From positions 1-44,417 of the forward strand of contig JAEUPD010000240.1 in assembly GCA_016788525.1 (NCBI GenBank): 44,417 bases of DNA. Reading direction: 5' to 3'. This document shows positions 26,801 to 36,678 of the stretch, one piece after another. The notes beneath the pieces are model-generated. The model had not been told where the DNA came from, ran no database searches, and saw nothing but the letters and a program-made list of their open reading frames with translations. Position 1 is the stretch's first letter. Every line of letters starts with the position of its first letter. This DNA comes from Rubrivivax sp. (GTDB lineage Bacteria > Pseudomonadota > Gammaproteobacteria > Burkholderiales > Burkholderiaceae_C). A program made the translations under genes and the position numbers.

Positions 26801-27021
26801 CGAAGGGGTTCAATTTCGCGGAGCCCGCGGCCGATGGCACAGAGCCGGCGGTGGCGCTGGCGCTGAGGCTTCACGCGGCCGTGACTGCCGCCCGGCCGAA
26901 CGCGTGGCGCGGGGTGCGCGCAAAGGAATTGGTTGTGCAGCGCGCGCTCTACGACGTGCTGCAGGACGTCGACGAGGTGGAGCGCTTCTTCCGCATCGTG
27001 CAGCAGCACCCCGAGTTCTGA
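23884..27021 (+). CDS. hsdR: Type I restriction-modification system, endonuclease/translocase subunit HsdR
   Basis: 1045 residues. The N-terminal nuclease domain carries the PD-(D/E)xK residues as RRPD140 and E154-L-K156. The superfamily 2 motor domain follows, with Walker A TQGSGKS (281-287), DECH box (393-396) and motif III FTGTP (419-423), then the helicase C half (DKLLTGFDAPPCTYLYIDK) and a helical C-terminal domain that binds the M2S core. The enzyme pulls DNA through the complex using ATP and cuts at a distance from unmethylated sites. All key residues are intact. The start ATG at 23884 has only a weak ribosome site, which fits the idea that the original leader was displaced. Confidence 0.94.
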   Translation: MNSTVGQPERATQKRVLALLCDELGWQYLGDWSERAGNAAIEEGLLTAWLAKRGVSAQQAAVVLHRLRTEAANPTRTLYGNNQAVYSLLRYGVPVKLAASENTETVWLVDWDDPKANQWAVAEEVTLQGPQPGSFERRPDVVLYLNGLAIGVLELKNSRVSIGEGIRQLLSNQLPEFHAGFFSTVQLVLAGNDSEGLRYGTTGTPEKLFLAWKEDEHDNTRFKLDKYLLKLCAKPRLLELLRDFVLFDGGIKKLPRVHQYFGIKAAQAFVARRESGVIWHTQGSGKSLVMVLLARWILEQHPHARIAIVTDRDELDGQIERVFNEAGTPMARAGSGRELMRLLAQPAPRLLCSLVHKFGVQGRGRDDAAFENFLAELQGQPAAAAGELFVFVDECHRTQSGRLHRVMKALLPQAVFIGFTGTPLLKQDKATSLEVFGRYIHTYKFGEAVEDAVVLDLVYEARDIDQHLGSKAKVDAWFEAKTKALNDWQKDELKKQWGTMQQVLSSRQRMERVVQDIVFDFGTKRRLMSERGNAMLVAGSIYEACKYFVLFNRGDTGFKGRCAIVTSYNPQAQHVTLEETGAHNETDKQFIFNTYTELLKDVVPRPGLTRTESYEAAAKERFIKEPAQMKLLVVVDKLLTGFDAPPCTYLYIDKVMQDHGLFQAICRTNRLDGEDKDFGYIVDYKRLLTKVERAIAVYTSELDTSAGGASPEVLMKDRLATGREKLDEALEALHLICEPVLPPRGELEHIHHFCGNTEVAGDLREREPQRAALYKAVAALLRAYANIADELEGAGYGAADQARLQERLKHYLNVRDIVRQASGETLDLKAYEADMRHLIDAYIQADEPRRISPFEGIGLLDLIVKTGIAEAIAARLGSMKNNRQAIAETIENNVRRKIAREQLTDPAYFETMSALLEEIIQARRDKAIEYEEYLRRMADLAKRVTLGQAEDTPPQLDTPGRRALYNNLKAQPPKGFNFAEPAADGTEPAVALALRLHAAVTAARPNAWRGVRAKELVVQRALYDVLQDVDEVERFFRIVQQHPEF

Positions 27022-27023
27022 CG

Positions 27024-27740
27024 GTGGCCGAGACGTTGCAGCTGGGCGAGCTGGCCATCGAGCTGGTGCGCAAGGACATCCGGCAGGTGCACCTGAGCGT
27101 GCACCCGCCCGCGGGCCGCGTTCGCATTGCGGCGCCCGAGCGCATGCGGCTGGAGACGGTGCGCGTGTTCGCCATCGCGCAGCTCGGCTGGATCCGCACG
27201 CAGCAGCGGCGCATGCGCGCGCAGCCGCGCGAGCCGCGGCGCGAGTTGGTCGAGCGCGAGAGCCACTGGCTGTGGGGGCGAAGGTTGCTGCTGGAACTCA
27301 GCGAGGCCGAAGGGCCGATGCGCATGCAGGCCACGGCCGGGCGGCTGCGCATGCAGATGCGGCCCGGCAGCGGCCGCGATGCGCGGGAGGTGCTGCTCGA
27401 ACGCTGGTACCGCGATCAGGTGCGCGAGGTGGCGGCGCCCCTGATGGCGCACTGGTGCGGGCGCATGGGCGTGGAAGTGGCCCACCTGTTCGTGCAGCGC
27501 ATGAAGACGCGCTGGGGCAGCTGCTCGCCGGCAATGCACTCGGTGCGCCTGAATACTGAGTTGGCGAAGAAGCCGGTCGAGTGCCTGGAGTTCGTTCTCG
27601 TGCACGAGCTGGCCCACCTGATCGAACCCGGGCACGGCGAGCGGTTCACCGATCTGATGAATGCGCTGCTGCCGCCTTGGCGGCACAGGCGCGACAAGCT
27701 CAATCGCCTGCCGCTGCCGCACGCGGCCTGGAAGTTGTAG
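27024..27740 (+). CDS. YgjP-like/SprT-like zinc metallopeptidase (DUF45)
   Basis: 238 residues from a GTG two bases after the hsdR stop, so almost certainly co-translated with it. The zinc site is HELAH (194-198) plus His204 in EPGHGERF, and the family signature WGSCS (164-168) is present. Proteins of this family (M48/DUF45, YgjP) are very often encoded next to type I hsdR genes, though their role there is not established. It is predicted to be cytoplasmic, with no signal peptide. It is the last gene of the hsd operon and converges with ftsZ. Confidence 0.88.
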   Translation: MAETLQLGELAIELVRKDIRQVHLSVHPPAGRVRIAAPERMRLETVRVFAIAQLGWIRTQQRRMRAQPREPRRELVERESHWLWGRRLLLELSEAEGPMRMQATAGRLRMQMRPGSGRDAREVLLERWYRDQVREVAAPLMAHWCGRMGVEVAHLFVQRMKTRWGSCSPAMHSVRLNTELAKKPVECLEFVLVHELAHLIEPGHGERFTDLMNALLPPWRHRRDKLNRLPLPHAAWKL

Positions 27741-27744
27741 GTCC

Positions 27745-27774
27745 CGCGCGGGCCGTGAGGCCGCGGCCCGCGCG
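27745..27774. terminator. Possible bidirectional terminator between the hsd operon and ftsZ
   Basis: The perfect 10-bp arms CGCGCGGGCC (27745-27754) and GGCCCGCGCG (27765-27774) lie in the 46-bp gap between two convergent operons. There is no U-run on either side, so intrinsic termination is uncertain. Confidence 0.45.
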
Positions 27775-27786
27775 CCCCGGCGAGAC

Positions 27787-29190
27787 TCAATCCGCCTGCT
27801 TCCTCAGAAACGCCGGAATCTCGATCTCCTCCATCCCGTTGCTGGCCAGCGCCTCCACCTTGGCCGCGGCCTGGTCGGCGCGCGGGCGGCGCCACACGCT
27901 CGGGGTGTTGAGGTGGTCGTAGGGCTGCTGCGGCGGCATCGCGCCTTGCGGCAGACCGGCGCCCTGCGGCGCGGTGGCAAAGCCCACCGGCGCGCCGGCA
28001 GCCGCCCCGCCGGGCATGCCACCCACGGCGTGGTTCAGCACCGGCAGTCCGTCGGTACCGTTGCGCAACTGGGTGTGCGCGGCGGTGGCCGCGTGGGGGT
28101 GCGCATGCACCGGCGTACCAGGCTGGCCCTGCGCGGCGCCGGGGCCGCCGTTCGGGCCCTGGCCAGGGTGCTGCGGCGCCTGACCGTGCACCACCGTCAG
28201 CCCCTGCGGCGCCGTCACGGGCGCGGCCTTGCGCGCGGCGCTGGAAAGACCCGTGGCGATGACCGTCACGCGCAGCTGGTCGCCCAGCTCGTCGTCGTAC
28301 GCGGTGCCGTAGATGACGTGCGCATCTTCCGAGGCGTAGCGGCGGATGGTGTTCATCACGTTGCGGCTCTCGGCGAGCTTGAAGTTGCTCTTCGACGCCG
28401 CAATCAGCACCAACACGCCGCGCGCGCCGCTCAAGTCGATGCCTTCCAGCAGCGGGCAGGCCACCGCCAGTTCGGCCGCCTTGGCGGCGCGGTCGGGGCC
28501 GCCGGCGTGCGCGGTGCCCATCATCGCCTTGCCCGGCTCGCTCATCACCGTCTTCACGTCTTCGAAGTCGACGTTGACGAGGCCCGGGATGTGGATGATG
28601 TCGCTGATGCCGCCCACCGCGTTGCGCAGCACGTCGTTGGCGTGCGCGAAGGCGTCTTCCTGCGTGACGTCGTCGCCCAGCACTTCCATCAGCTTCTCGT
28701 TGAGGATGACGATGAGGCTGTCGACGTTGGCTTCCAGCTCGGCCACGCCCTCGTTGGCCTGCTTGGCGCGCTTGCCGCCTTCGAACTCGAAGGGCTTGGT
28801 CACCACGCCGACGGTGAGGATGCCCATCTCGCGCGCGATGCGGGCGATGACGGGCGCCGCCCCGGTGCCCGTGCCGCCGCCCATGCCGGCGGTGATGAAC
28901 AGCATGTGGGCGCCGTCGATCACGCCGCGGATGCGGTCGGCCGCTTCCTCGGCCGCCGCGCGCCCCACGGCGGGCTTGCCGCCGGCCCCCAGGCCGTTGG
29001 CGCCCAGCTGCACCAGCGTGTTGGCGTTGCTGCGGTTGAGCGCCTGCGCGTCGGTGTTGGCGCAGATGAACTCCACGCCCGCGACACCGTGGTCGATCAT
29101 GTGCTCGACGGCGTTGCCGCCGCCGCCGCCGACACCGATCACCTTGATCTGGGTGCCTTGGCCGAAGTCGTCGATCATTTCGATGGGCAT
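27787..29190 (-). CDS. ftsZ: Cell division protein FtsZ
   Basis: 467 residues. The tubulin-like GTPase domain shows GVGGGGGNAV near the N-terminus, the GGGTGTG signature at 104-110, and the T7 loop region with NVDFEDVKTVM. The C-terminal peptide IEIPAFLR, which binds FtsA and other partners, is present. The linker between the core and the tail (from about LTVVHGQAPQHPG) is unusually long and rich in Gly, Pro, His and Gln, which makes the protein longer than the usual ~390. FtsZ polymerises with GTP into the division ring. The ATG at 29190 has AAGGAG seven bases upstream. The frame stays open to 29406 through a poly-Thr stretch. Confidence 0.95.
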   Translation of the reverse strand: MPIEMIDDFGQGTQIKVIGVGGGGGNAVEHMIDHGVAGVEFICANTDAQALNRSNANTLVQLGANGLGAGGKPAVGRAAAEEAADRIRGVIDGAHMLFITAGMGGGTGTGAAPVIARIAREMGILTVGVVTKPFEFEGGKRAKQANEGVAELEANVDSLIVILNEKLMEVLGDDVTQEDAFAHANDVLRNAVGGISDIIHIPGLVNVDFEDVKTVMSEPGKAMMGTAHAGGPDRAAKAAELAVACPLLEGIDLSGARGVLVLIAASKSNFKLAESRNVMNTIRRYASEDAHVIYGTAYDDELGDQLRVTVIATGLSSAARKAAPVTAPQGLTVVHGQAPQHPGQGPNGGPGAAQGQPGTPVHAHPHAATAAHTQLRNGTDGLPVLNHAVGGMPGGAAAGAPVGFATAPQGAGLPQGAMPPQQPYDHLNTPSVWRRPRADQAAAKVEALASNGMEEIEIPAFLRKQAD

Positions 29191-29271
29191 GGAGAACTCC
29201 TTGATTCGTTGCTTGGTTGCCAGTTGCCGTTGCTGTGGAAGAAGGGAATCGCCTGTCGTTCTGGTCTGAGC

Positions 29272-29324
29272 CGTCGTCGTTGTCGTTGTTGTCGTTGTCG
29301 TTGTTGTCGTTGTTGTCGTTGTCG
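29272..29324. repeat. GTT/GTC trinucleotide repeat between ftsA and ftsZ
   Basis: About seventeen consecutive GTC or GTT triplets lie in the 222-bp spacer. On the coding strand they are ACA/ACG/ACC-type codons in frame with ftsZ. The whole spacer is otherwise free of genes. Confidence 0.85.
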
Positions 29325-29412
29325 CGCTTCGTGCGTCGTCATCGCCTTGGTCGTCTCTGTGAACCCAACGTCGTGGTTGTCTTGTTCGTGTTGCTGGTGG
29401 TGTCACCCGGCT

Positions 29413-30657
29413 TCAGAAGTTGCCGAGAAACCAGTCCTTGGCGCGGCCGAGCACGTTCTTCACGCTGCCGGCCTGCGCCGCCGCCTTGTGCCCGCGCGCA
29501 CGCGCCAGGCGCGCCTCTTCGAGCAGCCCCATCACCGTGGCGCTGCGCGGGTTGGCCACCATGTCAAAGAGCGGCCCGCTGTAGGTGGGCGTGCCGCGCC
29601 GCACGGGCTTGAGGAAGATGTCTTCGCCCAGCTCCACCATGCCCGGCATCACCGCGCTGCCGCCGGTGAGCACGATGCCGCTGGAAAGCAGCTCTTCGTA
29701 GCCGCTCTCGCGGATGACCTGGTGCACGAGCGAGAAGATCTCCTCGATGCGCGGCTCGATCACGCCGGCCAGTGCCTGGCGGCTGAGCATCCTCGGGCCG
29801 CGGTCGCCCAGGCCGGGCACCTCCACCTGCTCGGCGGGGTCGGCGAGCAGCTGCTTGGCCACGCCATGCTCGAGCTTGATCTCCTCGGCGTCCTTGGTCG
29901 GCGTGCGCAGCGCCATCGCGATGTCGCTGGTGATCAGGTCGCCGGCGATCGGGATGACGGCCGTGTGGCGCACGCTGCCGTCGGTGTAGACCTGCACGTC
30001 GGTGGTGCCGGCGCCGATGTCGACTACCGCCACGCCCAGGCTCTTCTCGTCGTCGGTCAGCACCGCGGCGGCGCTGGCACTGGGGTTCAGCACGAGGCCG
30101 GCCACTTCCAGCCCGCAGCGGCGCACGCACTTCAAGATGTTCTCGGCCGCGCTGCCGGCGCCGGTGACGATGTGCACCCTCACCTCCAGCCGGCTACCGC
30201 TCATGCCGATCGGCTCCTTCACCTCGTGGCCGTCGATCACGAACTCCTGCGGCTCCACCAGCAGCAGGCGCTGGTCGTTGGGGATGTTGATGGCCTTGGC
30301 GGTTTCCACCACGCGCGCCACGTCGGCCGGCGACACCTCGCGGTTGTCGCGCACGATCACCATGCCGGTGGAGTTGATGCCGCGGATGTGGCTGCCGGTG
30401 ATGCCGGTGAAGACCGCGCCGATCTTGCACGCAGCCATCATCTCGGCCTCCTTCAGCGCCGCCTGGATGCTCTGCACGGTGGCCTCGATGTTGACGACCA
30501 CGCCGCGCTTCAGGCCGGAGGTGGGCGCCACGCCCATGCCGGCCAGGCGCAGCTCGCTGCCGCCCTCCACATTGGCCAGCACCTCGGCGGCAACCACCAT
30601 CACCTTGTGGGTGCCGATGTCCAGCCCGAAGACCATGTCCTTGTATTCCTTGGCCAT
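29413..30657 (-). CDS. ftsA: Cell division protein FtsA
   Basis: 414 residues of the actin-like ATPase fold: GLDIGTHKVMVV (phosphate 1), GIDV-like VAVVDIGAGTTDVQVY (phosphate 2), and GIVLTGGSAVMPG (adenosine motif). The C-terminus GRAKDWFLGNF is the amphipathic membrane-anchoring helix. FtsA tethers FtsZ filaments to the inner membrane and signals to FtsN and FtsQLB. The gene lies between ftsQ and ftsZ as in other proteobacterial dcw clusters, with 48 bases to ftsQ upstream. Confidence 0.95.
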   Translation of the reverse strand: MAKEYKDMVFGLDIGTHKVMVVAAEVLANVEGGSELRLAGMGVAPTSGLKRGVVVNIEATVQSIQAALKEAEMMAACKIGAVFTGITGSHIRGINSTGMVIVRDNREVSPADVARVVETAKAINIPNDQRLLLVEPQEFVIDGHEVKEPIGMSGSRLEVRVHIVTGAGSAAENILKCVRRCGLEVAGLVLNPSASAAAVLTDDEKSLGVAVVDIGAGTTDVQVYTDGSVRHTAVIPIAGDLITSDIAMALRTPTKDAEEIKLEHGVAKQLLADPAEQVEVPGLGDRGPRMLSRQALAGVIEPRIEEIFSLVHQVIRESGYEELLSSGIVLTGGSAVMPGMVELGEDIFLKPVRRGTPTYSGPLFDMVANPRSATVMGLLEEARLARARGHKAAAQAGSVKNVLGRAKDWFLGNF

Positions 30658-30705
30658 TGCTCTCTCGTCGCCTCGCCTCGCGTGTGCGGTCTCTCGTCGT
30701 TGCCT

Positions 30706-31572
30706 TCAGTTCGCGCGCGCGCCCTGCGGCGTGCCCGGCACGGTGCCCGGTACCCCTGCCGCGGGGCCGTTCGTGCCCACGCCGCGCAGCTTCAACGCAT
30801 AGCCCTCGGCATGCCGCAGGTCGGCATACACGAACGGCTGGCGGTACTTGGCGGTCATCGTGCCCACGGTGCGCAGGAAGCGCTCGGTGCGCTCGGCCAC
30901 TTCGGCCTCGGTGCCGCGGCCCAGCTCCACCACCACCCCCTTGCCCAGCTCGGCGCGCCACGAGCCGCGGCCCGACTGCGCCAGGTGCTGGATGCGCTGC
31001 CCACGCCCGGCGAAGGCCGGCTGCAGCCGTTTCCACAGCCCCAGCGCCTCGGCGGCGCGGCCTTCCGGGCCGGTGAACAGCGGCAGCGCCTCGTCCTCCA
31101 CGTCGGCCAGGTTGGCCTCGAACACTTCGCCGAAGGTGTTGACCAGTCGCGTGAAGCCGGTCTGGCTGCCCTCGTTGGCCTCCCACAGCGCCAGCACCTC
31201 GTGCTCCTCGACCTGCACCACCAGGCGGTCGGGCCACAGGCGGCGCACGACGGCCCGCCGCACCCACGGCACGCTTTCGAAGGCGCGGCGCGCCGCGTCG
31301 AGGTCGATGCTGAAGAAGTTGCCGGCCAGCTCGGGCAGCGCGTGCGTGCGCAGCGTGGGCAGCTGGTTGCGCGTAAGCTCGCCCTTCACTTCGATGCTGC
31401 GCAGGTTGAACATCGGCGCGCGCGTCAGCCACCACGCGCCCGCCACCAGCAGGCTGAGTGCCGCACCGGCGACGACCAGCGCCACCACGGCGTTCATCAG
31501 GCGCACGTCGCCCGGCAGCCGCGCCGGCGTGGCCGGCGGGTTGGGGGTGCGGGGGCGATTCAGGCGCGCCAT
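30706..31572 (-). CDS. ftsQ: Cell division protein FtsQ
   Basis: 288 residues with the expected plan. A short proline-rich cytoplasmic tail is followed by one membrane helix (about 24-48, ALSLLVAGAWWL), a POTRA domain beginning at MFNLRSIEVKGELTRNQ, and the FtsQ beta domain with VPWVRRAVVRRLWPDRLVVQVEEH. FtsQ recruits FtsL/FtsB and later divisome proteins. The tail is Gly/Pro-rich and likely disordered. Ten bases separate it from the ddl stop upstream. Confidence 0.93.
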   Translation of the reverse strand: MARLNRPRTPNPPATPARLPGDVRLMNAVVALVVAGAALSLLVAGAWWLTRAPMFNLRSIEVKGELTRNQLPTLRTHALPELAGNFFSIDLDAARRAFESVPWVRRAVVRRLWPDRLVVQVEEHEVLALWEANEGSQTGFTRLVNTFGEVFEANLADVEDEALPLFTGPEGRAAEALGLWKRLQPAFAGRGQRIQHLAQSGRGSWRAELGKGVVVELGRGTEAEVAERTERFLRTVGTMTAKYRQPFVYADLRHAEGYALKLRGVGTNGPAAGVPGTVPGTPQGARAN

Positions 31573-31582
31573 GTCGGCTTGC

Positions 31583-32601
31583 TCATGCGCCCGGCGGCGG
31601 CGCAGCGGATGCGGCCGGCGCAGCGGTACCGGCGCGCGTGCTGTCCAGCCGCGCCATGCGCAGGATCTCGAGGCACAGCGCCTCGTAGCCCAGGCCCGCG
31701 GCGCGCGCCGACATCGGCACCAGCGAGTGCCCCGTCATGCCCGGGCTGGTGTTCATCTCCAGCAGGAAGAAGCGACCGTCGCTGCGCCGCTGCATCAGGT
31801 CGGCGCGGCCCCAGCCGCGGCAGCCGAGCGCCCGGTAGGCGGCCAGCGTCAGCCGTTGCACCTCGGCTTCGTCTTCGGGCGGCAGGCCGCTCGGGCAGCG
31901 GTAGCCTGTCGCGTCGCTGAAGTACTTGTGCTCGTAGTCGTAGTTGCCGTCGGGCGCTTCGATGCGCACCACCGGCAGCGCGCGCGCCGCGGCGCCTTCG
32001 CCCAGCACCGGGCAGGTGAGCTCGGCGCCTTCGATGAACTCCTCGCACAGCACGTCGGCGTCGTAGCCCGCGGCCAGCGCCACCGCGTCCTGCATCTGCG
32101 AGTAGCCCAGCACCTTGGTCACGCCGATCGAGCTGCCCTCGCGCGGGGGCTTGACGATCAGCGGCAGGCCGAGCCCGTCGGGCACGGCGCGCAGGTCCTC
32201 GCGGCGCTGGTGGTCGGCATCCAGCCACGCCCAGCGCGGCGTGGGCAGGCCCTCGGCCTGCCACACCCGCTTGGTCATCACCTTGTCCAGCGCGATGGCG
32301 CTGGCCAGCACGCCGCTTCCGGTGTAGGGCAGGCCCAGCAGTTCCAGCGCGCCCTGCACGGTGCCGTCTTCGCCATGGCGGCCGTGCAGCGCGATGAAGA
32401 CCCGCGCGAAGCCCTCGCGCCTGAGCTCCGCCAGCTCGCGCTCGGCGGGGTCGAAGGCATGCGCGTCCACGCCCTGCGAGCGCAGCGCAGCGAGCACGCC
32501 GCCGCCGCTCATCAGCGACACCTCGCGCTCGGCACTGGTGCCGCCCATCAGCACGGCCACCTTGCCGAAGGCTTTCACGTCGAGAGCGGAGGCCGCCTGG
32601 T

Positions 32602-32605
<4 letters not shown>
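31583..32605 (-). CDS. ddl: D-alanine--D-alanine ligase
   Basis: 340 residues of the ATP-grasp family. [19 protein letters not shown] lies at the N-terminus, [13 protein letters not shown] follows, EGSSIGV forms the nucleotide loop, and [16 protein letters not shown] carries the metal ligands. It joins two D-alanines for the MurF reaction. The ATG overlaps the murC stop by four bases (ATGA), which explains why a much longer open frame appears in this reading frame. It has a short Ala/Pro-rich C-terminal extension. Confidence 0.95.
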
Positions 32606-33977
<1,372 letters not shown>

Positions 33978-33981
<4 letters not shown>

Positions 33982-35081
33982 GCCGCCCGCTCTTTCGCCA
34001 CCAGCCGCTCGATCTCGTCGGCCACACGCGCCGCGGCGTGAGGCCGGGCGGCCGCGCGCGCGCTGGTCGCCATCTCGACCAGCCTGCCGCGGTCCAGCGA
34101 GCGCAGCACGTCAGCCAGCCGCTGTGGCGTCAGCTCGGCCTGCGGCATGTGGATCGCCGCGCCCTGCGCCGCCAGCCACTTCGCGTTGTCGACCTGGTGC
34201 GACGTGGTGCTGACGATCAGCGGCACCAGCACCGCCGGCACGCCGGCCGCGCACAGCTCGCTCACCGTGATGGCGCCGGCGCGGCAGATCATCACGTCGC
34301 AGGCGGCCAGGCGCGACGGCATGTCGTCGATGAAGGGCACCAGCTCGGCATCGATGCCGGCGCGCTGGTAGTCGGCGCGCACGGCTTCGAGGTGCGCGGC
34401 GCCGGTCTGGTGCACGACCTGCGGGCGCGCGTCGCGCGGCATGGCCGCCAGCGCGGCCGGCAGCGTCTGGTTCAGCACCTGCGCGCCGAGACTGCCGCCG
34501 ACCACCAGCACGCGCAGCGGGCCGCTGCGGCCGGCACAGCGTTCGGCCGGCGGCGCGAGGGCTTCGATCTCCGCTCGCACGGGGTTGCCGGTGACGATGC
34601 CTCGGCGAGCCTTGCCGACAGCGTCGCCCTCGAAGCCGAAGGCCACCGTGTCAGCCAGCGGCAGCAGCGACTTGTTCGACAGCAGCAGCGCCGCGTCGGC
34701 GTTCACCAGCACCAGCGGCTTGTTCAGCAACGAGGCCATCAGCCCGCCGGGAAAGCAGACATAGCCGCCCATGCCCAGCACCGCGTCGGCGCCGCGGCGG
34801 CGCAGGATGGCGAGGCTGTCGGCCATCGCCTTGAGCAGGCGCAGGCCGCCGGTGAGGGTGTGCCACAGGCCCTTGCCGCGCAGCCCGCTGAAGGTGAGGC
34901 GGTCCATCGTGAAGCCGCCTTGCGGTTCACCGGGCACGAGGCGGTTTTCCATGCCGTGCGTGGTGCCGAGCCAGCTGACGGTCCAGCCGCGGCTTCGCAT
35001 CTCGCGCGCGACGGCGAGCCCGGGCATCACGTGCCCGCCGGTGCCCGCGGCCATCACCACGAGATGCGGCATCAGGAACAT
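33978..35081 (-). CDS. murG: UDP-N-acetylglucosamine--lipid I transferase MurG
   Basis: 367 residues of the GT28 family. The N-terminal loop [16 protein letters not shown] binds the lipid-linked acceptor, [12 protein letters not shown] is the second Gly-rich loop, and [23 protein letters not shown] binds UDP-GlcNAc. It makes lipid II at the inner face of the membrane. ATG 35081 was chosen; an ATG three codons later (35072, [10 protein letters not shown]) is equally good by family comparison. The 91 bases upstream to ftsW hold a hairpin repeat. Confidence 0.95.
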
Positions 35082-35094
35082 GCCCCCACGCTCC

Positions 35095-35155
35095 CTCCGG
35101 TCGCTGCCCCCCGAGGGGGCTCTTGCAGCGGCCCGGCAAAGCCGGATCCGCGCAA
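35095..35155. repeat. Short hairpin-rich intergenic repeat between ftsW and murG
   Basis: Two small hairpins are visible: GCCCCC/GGGGGC (35106-35111 with 35115-35120) and CCGGC/GCCGG (35133-35137 with 35141-35145). The wording resembles a short repeat that I recall as widespread between genes in Burkholderiales; that recollection was not checked. Confidence 0.5.
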
Positions 35156-35172
35156 GGCCCTTGGCTTGGTTC

Positions 35173-36477
35173 TCATGCCCGCCCTCCCCGCATCATCGAG
35201 CGCGACTCGGAATCGACACGCAGCACGATGGCCAGCGCCACCAGGTTCATGACGATGGCCGAACCGCCGTAGCTCATCAGCGGCAGCGTCAGCCCCTTGG
35301 TGGGCAACACGCCGAGGTTGACACCCATGTTGATGAAGGCCTGGAAGCCGAACCACACGCCGATGCCCTGCACCATGAGCCCGGCGAACACGCGGTCCAG
35401 CGACACCGCCTGGCGGCCGATGACGAAGATGCGCCGCGTGAGCCAGAAGAACAGCACGATGACGGTGGCCACGCCGACGAAGCCGAGTTCCTCGCCGATC
35501 ACCGCCAGCAGGAAGTCGGTGTGCGCCTCGGGCAGGTAGTGCAGCTTCTCGACACTGTCGCCCAGGCCCTGGCCGAAGATCTCTCCGCGGCCGAAGGCGA
35601 TGAGCGAGTGCGTCAGCTGGTAGGCCTTGCCTTGTGCGTAGGCCGGGTCCCACGGCTCGAGGTAGGCGAAGATGCGCTCACGCTTCTCGGGGCTCAAGGC
35701 GATGACCATCACGAAGGTGCCCACCAGCACCGCGCACGACAGCAGGAACATGCGGCCGTTGACACCGCCCAGGAACAGGATGCCCATCGAGATGACGGCC
35801 ACCACCATGAAGGCGCCCATGTCGGGCTGGCGCAGCAGCAGCGCGCCGGTGAAGCCGAGCGCCACCGCCATCGGCCACACGGCCTTGATGAAGTCCTCCT
35901 TGAGGTCCATCTTGCGCACCATGTAGCTGGCCGCGTACATGGCCATCGCGAGCTTGGCCAGTTCACTCGGCTGGAAGTTCATCAACCCCAGCGGAATCCA
36001 GCGCCGCGAGTTGTTCACCACCTTGCCGATGCCCGGGATGAGCACGAGCACGAGCAGCACGAGTGCCACGACGAAGACCCAGGGCGCTGCCTTCTCCCAG
36101 AACTTGTTGGGCAGCTGCAGCACGATGAGCGCGGCGACGAAGCCCACGCCGATGGCGACCAGCTGCCGCGCGAGGAAGTAGGTGGGCGTGTAGCCGCGGT
36201 ACTTGGGGCTGTCGGGCAGCGCGACGCTGGCCGAATAGACCATCACGACGCCCAGCGCGAGGAGGGCGATGATGACGGCGACCATCGCCTGGTCGAAGGC
36301 GAAGATGCGCAGCGGGCGGTCGCCACCGATATGCACCTGGTCGCGCACGGGCAGGGCTTTCGCGCTGGCGCTGGCCCAGGCGAAGCGGGTCTGGCTCAGC
36401 AGCTTGCCGATTGCGGCGAAGGGGGCGGCGAAAGGGGCGGCGAAGAGAGCGGCCATGTTGGCGAGCGGGCGCTTCAT
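35173..36477 (-). CDS. ftsW: Lipid II polymerase/divisome protein FtsW
   Basis: 434 residues of the SEDS family with about ten membrane helices. An N-terminal cytoplasmic tail of ~60 residues precedes [24 protein letters not shown]. Conserved SEDS segments are visible: [51 protein letters not shown], and [18 protein letters not shown]. FtsW makes septal glycan strands together with FtsI. The ATG at 36477 ([11 protein letters not shown]) is preferred. The open frame upstream runs into a palindromic repeat and is not coding. The gap to murD is ~490 bases, by far the largest inside this cluster. Confidence 0.95.
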   Translation of the reverse strand: MKRPLANMAALFAAPFAAPFAAIGKLLSQTRFAWASASAKALPVRDQVHIGGDRPLRIFAFDQAMVAVIIALLALGVVMVYSASVALPDSPKYRGYTPTYFLARQLVAIGVGFVAALIVLQLPNKFWEKAAPWVFVVALVLLVLVLIPGIGKVVNNSRRWIPLGLMNFQPSELAKLAMAMYAASYMVRKMDLKEDFIKAVWPMAVALGFTGALLLRQPDMGAFMVVAVISMGILFLGGVNGRMFLLSCAVLVGTFVMVIALSPEKRERIFAYLEPWDPAYAQGKAYQLTHSLIAFGRGEIFGQGLGDSVEKLHYLPEAHTDFLLAVIGEELGFVGVATVIVLFFWLTRRIFVIGRQAVSLDRVFAGLMVQGIGVWFGFQAFINMGVNLGVLPTKGLTLPLMSYGGSAIVMNLVALAIVLRVDSESRSMMRGGRA

Positions 36478-36555
36478 GGGTGCGCTCTCGCAGTGGTGGC
36501 GCTGTGGCGCTGGACCGGTGCGCGGTTCCTTGCGGCGATCGGAGGTGGTGGCGGC

Positions 36556-36630
36556 AAAGGGCTGTGCGGGCTCGGTGCAGCGCTTGGCTGCGGCGCAGAT
36601 GCGCGCCGCACCGAGCCCGCACAGCCCTTT
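36556..36630. repeat. Short palindrome (palA type without the core)
   Basis: The arms 36556-36578 and 36608-36630 form a perfect 23-bp inverted repeat around a 29-base loop. The loop keeps the TGCGGCGCAGATGCGCG sequence seen next to the outer arms of copy 1 at 21 kb, but the large inner stem and core are missing. Confidence 0.85.
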
Positions 36631-36640
36631 GAGCAAACCG

Positions 36641-36661
36641 ACGAGGCGTTCGTCGCCTCGT
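36641..36661. repeat. Linker hairpin
   Basis: ACGAGGCG (36641-36648) and CGCCTCGT (36654-36661) form an 8-bp stem with a 5-base loop. It sits in the same place as the 21195-21230 hairpin in the other locus, with a different sequence. Confidence 0.75.
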
Positions 36662-36678
36662 ACTCCGCAGGTGGTGCC

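Noticed and set aside
23560-27009. A 1149-codon minus-strand frame opposite hsdR
   Set aside because: Antisense shadow of a gene with all its catalytic motifs on the plus strand.
27661-31920. A 1419-codon open frame on the plus strand opposite ftsZ, ftsA and ftsQ
   Set aside because: It is fully antisense to three conserved genes, has a composition typical of GC-rich reverse frames, and shows no domain.
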